Positions 61,023 to 64,000 of a stretch of 64,000 nucleotides of DNA are shown here, piece after piece. The position numbers and the translations under genes are program-made. The notes under the pieces are model-generated. The model saw only the letters and a list, made by a program, of their open reading frames with translations. It was not told where the DNA came from and did not search any database. The stretch is from Sparassis latifolia (Eukaryota > Basidiomycota > Agaricomycetes > Polyporales > Sparassidaceae): the NCBI GenBank assembly GCA_018466975.1, contig CM031556.1, forward strand, positions 496,001 through 560,000, written 5' to 3'. The number at the start of each line of letters is the position of its first letter. Position 1 is the first letter of the stretch.

Positions 61023-64000
61023 TCACAGCGTATCATGCAGAGCTTTAGTGATCTCCTTCTGGAATCGCTCCAGGTACGCCGCGAGTTCTTCGTCTGGCAA
61101 CGACGAGTGGTCCAGTGCCTGTGCCAGTTGTGTGCGGAGCTGTTGGCGTCCGGGAGGAGGAAGGACAGGCGAGGAGAGGAGCGCAAGCAAGAAATAGAGC
61201 ACAGCACACAAAAAGCAAGATAAGGCAGACATCTAGTGAGCATTGGAAGGGGGAGATTCAGCAGGAGATTACCCTGAGCAGAGCTTTCCGCCGCACGGCA
61301 ACCTTGCTCGTCTCGCTCTCCTGTCGCTCTCGCGCTTCGAGTTCCGTGAGCGTTTCCGCCACCCGCTGCGCTTCGCCAAGCACGTCAGTAGGTAGGTCGG
61401 CAAGCCGCGCGAGTTCCAGGCCTGCGTGCGTGTCAGCTCTGAGAGGCAGAATACGGAGGCCTCAGTTCGAACCATAGTGCTCTTGCGATTCCGGTGCACC
61501 ATCGACGATTCTGGCGTGGGGTTATCAATAGGCTCACAGGTGCGTTATGGTAGTGAGCGCACTTGTATTGGAAGGCCATGCCGAAATTTGAGCTGGACTG
61601 TCGTGTTTTCTGGAGTCAGGAGACAATCAGACAAAACCACAATGCCTTCGGGGTAATCCATACCTGCACTGACAGGTGCAAGCTAGCGCGAGCCCGTTAG
61701 CCGAACGGAGAAGGATAGCAATCACTCACTTGACGACAGAGGGTTGGCGCGACAGCGTCGTGACGAGCTCATTGAAATGCCTGAAAGAATGAGCGTACGC
61801 GTCAAATAGTAGAGTCTACCGCCGAAGGCCACTCACGTTGCGAAGAAAACGTAGGACTACGAGACACAGACGTCATCGAGACAAGGATTCCAGGAAATTG
61901 CCCTGCGCACCTTCAGTTGTATCAGACTTTCCGCGATGGCGTGTGAGATACCGACGCCTTCTCTAGGAGAAGTTCCGCGCCCGACCTCGTCGATCAATAT
62001 CAGTGAATTCGGCGTAGCGATTCCTGAGCAGTAGAGGAAGTCAGATGCACCGGAAATGAAGGATGTCCGACAAGGTACCTAGGATCATGGCAGAAGAGGC
62101 CATCTCGTTGGCAAAAGTACTTAAGCTTTTCTCCATGTCGTCGTCGTTCGACAGTCGAGTGAGCAGGGCATCATGAAGCCTAAATTGAACAGGAGTACGA
62201 GGGAAGTAAGCCAGAGTAGCAAGACTCGCACCTGAAGCTGCCGTATTCTGCGGAGATGAAGCATCCACACATTGCCATGACGGTCAGCAGCCCGATCTGT
62301 CGCAGATACGTGCTCTTTCCTGCATCAGGGTCAATCAAAAGTTCGTGGATGCACGGGTGTGTTTCTATACCAGACATACTGTGCACGAATCATCAATGGG
62401 AAAGTCGTCAGAACAAAGAACGAGCCTTACTTTGGTCCCTGGACGATCTGGAAAGAGGAGGCTTCGCAGCAGTAGACGTCATTTGGCACAAGCGTGCCAG
62501 CTGATTGGACGTTTTCCAGGATCGGGTGTCGACCCGCCTTAATAGCCAGCGTGCCGGTGAACTCGGGACGTACTGCAGCAAACGTGTGAGAGACGTGCTC
62601 AAAATACCAGACTTTGGACTTGCCGTAGTTGCGCACTGCGATGCGAAGAGCCACGTATAGCATGGAAAAGGGACAGAGATGATACATACATACAGATGGA
62701 AACATGAGCAAAGGACCACAGCATGTCCAAGATGGCGACAGCCTCCGACGCCTTGTACAGAGCACCAATATCTACCACAATCTCGGCGGTGAGTTCTTGA
62801 ATGATTCTGAAGAGCATACAATGAGTACTTGGTGACCATGAACGCGGTACGAAGTGTCCTCACTTATCGCTCAGGATCAACGTCTCATCCAACGCATCCT
62901 TCATGCGTGCATTGCGTTTTTTCTACTCACGGCTGTGAGATTTCTTTTATCAGAATCAAAAGTGCATACACACCAACTCCACGCTCGAGAAGGTCCACCG
63001 TCCCTTCTGCATCGTCACGTTGACGAACCCCTTAGGAAGCTCGCCCTCGAGGTCGCCCTTCTTGAGCGCGAACACGAACCCCGTGTCCTGATACACTAGG
63101 CTTAGCGGTAGACTGTGGCGATCCGAGAGCGCCTGCTGCAGCGTGAAGATGTCGCCGACGTTCTCCTTGTACGTTTCGCGCGCTACATCGAGCAGGCGGT
63201 TATAGTTGGCCTGCCAGGGGATTGAGGTAAAGAATGTGTTGGAGGACAAGGAGAAGTGCATACCTTGACCGCATACACGCGGGCGTTGACTGCGCCGAGG
63301 CCGCCCTGCTGGATGGTGAACATGAAGTCTGTTTGAAGCGTGAGGTGCCTACTTTGGCAGGCGTTGCCTCCTCGTTCAAGCTGTTGCGCACCAGCTGCTC
63401 GATCCGCTCCAACCGCTCATCGGATATCATCTGGAGTACGCAAAGGTAAAACTCAGGCATTAGCGTATGAAGCATAGATCCCCACCTCTCTGATGATGTG
63501 CAGTAGTTCCGACCTGCATCCCGTCAGAGCCTTCGCGAGAAGCGGCAGGCTCTTCACAATGTTCCGCAGGTTGAGCATCTGCGCGACACGCGCCGCTGCG
63601 GGCTTCGCGGTGCCGGTGTCGCGGGCTTCGGAGGAGGCGAGCTATATGAGGGGTTAGAGATCGGTGGATGTAAACAAAGGAGACCAACAGAAGATATCAG
63701 CTTGTCAAAGTCCATTCTGTTCAGGGTCTTCAGCGCGTTCTTGACTTCGTTGAAGCGATCTTCTGATTGGACCAGTTCTGTCAAGGTGTTTGTTTGTTTG
63801 CCTATAGGAGTGAGTGGGATGAAAATTACCTTCCACGATGTCGAGGCGCGCCTCGATTGACCCATGTACTATGACGCATCACAGATTTCAGTACGTCAGC
63901 GGTGTATCTGGGAAATTTTCTTGTGTACCTGTGATAGGAGCGAGTAGGTTGACGCGTAGAAGGCGAGCACCCATCGCAGTGTATGTGTGATTCAATAGGC
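61023..64000 (-). CDS. MSH4: MSH4, meiotic MutS homologue (5' part outside window)
   Basis: Runs off the right edge; its N-terminal part is missing. On the minus strand from 64000: YTAMGARLLRVNLLAPITG, LTELVQSEDRFNEVKNALKT, MutS core helices (QANYNRLLDVARETYKENVG), then the ATPase. Walker A is assembled across a tiny exon as QGPNMSGKSTYLRQIG; MAMCGCFISAEYGSFRLHDA; the MSH4 signature LTRLSNDDDMEKSLSTFANE; Walker B NSLILIDEVGRGTSPREGVG and ISHAIAESLIQLK; FATHFNELV. The end is LRTQLAQALDHSSLPDEELA, ending KALHDTL. With MSH5 it stabilises crossover intermediates in meiosis and has no mismatch-binding domain I. Many small exons; the 8-nt one is at 62371-62378. Confidence 0.92.

Overview
The window looks like nuclear DNA of a filamentous basidiomycete, probably a wood-decay polypore (Agaricomycetes, Polyporales). 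Genes are close together on both strands and split by many 45-80 nt introns with GT(R)NGT donors, CTNAC-like branch points and YAG acceptors. The housekeeping proteins (RPB1, CAND1, ROK1, VPS27, YL1/Swc2, MSH4) are fungal in type. No tRNA, rRNA or CRISPR array was seen.

Layout. 0.4-2.4 kb: a small Tudor-like acidic protein and an F-box protein. 3.2-7.3 kb: an L51/S25/CI-B8 mitoribosomal protein, the YL1/Swc2 subunit of the SWR1 complex and a MATA-type HMG-box factor. 7.3-10.6 kb: a decayed coding stretch and the DEAD-box helicase ROK1. 11.1-12.1 kb: a protein-kinase relic. 12.3-14.1 kb: copy A of a 1.8-kb dispersed element carrying an 84-bp G-rich minisatellite; copy B lies in opposite orientation at 58.5-60.3 kb. 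14.8-16.4 kb: a charged coiled-coil protein with an internal 270-bp duplication. 16.5-26.9 kb: a TPMT-like methyltransferase, CAND1 and proline dehydrogenase.

27.3-39.2 kb is an accessory island. It holds four intact members and several relics of one lineage-specific protein family that I cannot assign a function, arranged mostly as head-to-head pairs. The island also contains a membrane-anchored aspartic protease and a PD-(D/E)XK-nuclease-like protein that shares a divergent promoter with one family member. This is the best candidate for something undescribed.

39.5-64 kb: VPS27 (ESCRT-0), RPB1 with its C-terminal repeat domain broken into tiny exons, a Bni4-like scaffold, an amidase convergent with a FAD-dependent amine-oxidase-like enzyme, element copy B, and MSH4, which runs off the right edge.

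Two themes cut across genes. (1) Several conserved genes need a one-base correction inside a short G or C run to read through (ROK1 once, proline dehydrogenase twice, possibly RPB1). The shared pattern points to consensus errors in the assembly more than to real gene loss. (2) Micro-exons of 8-12 nt lie in MSH4 (inside Walker A), proline dehydrogenase and the RPB1 CTD, and two GC-AG introns occur; automated gene models will probably be wrong there. All exon coordinates were worked out by eye from reading frames and splice consensus.
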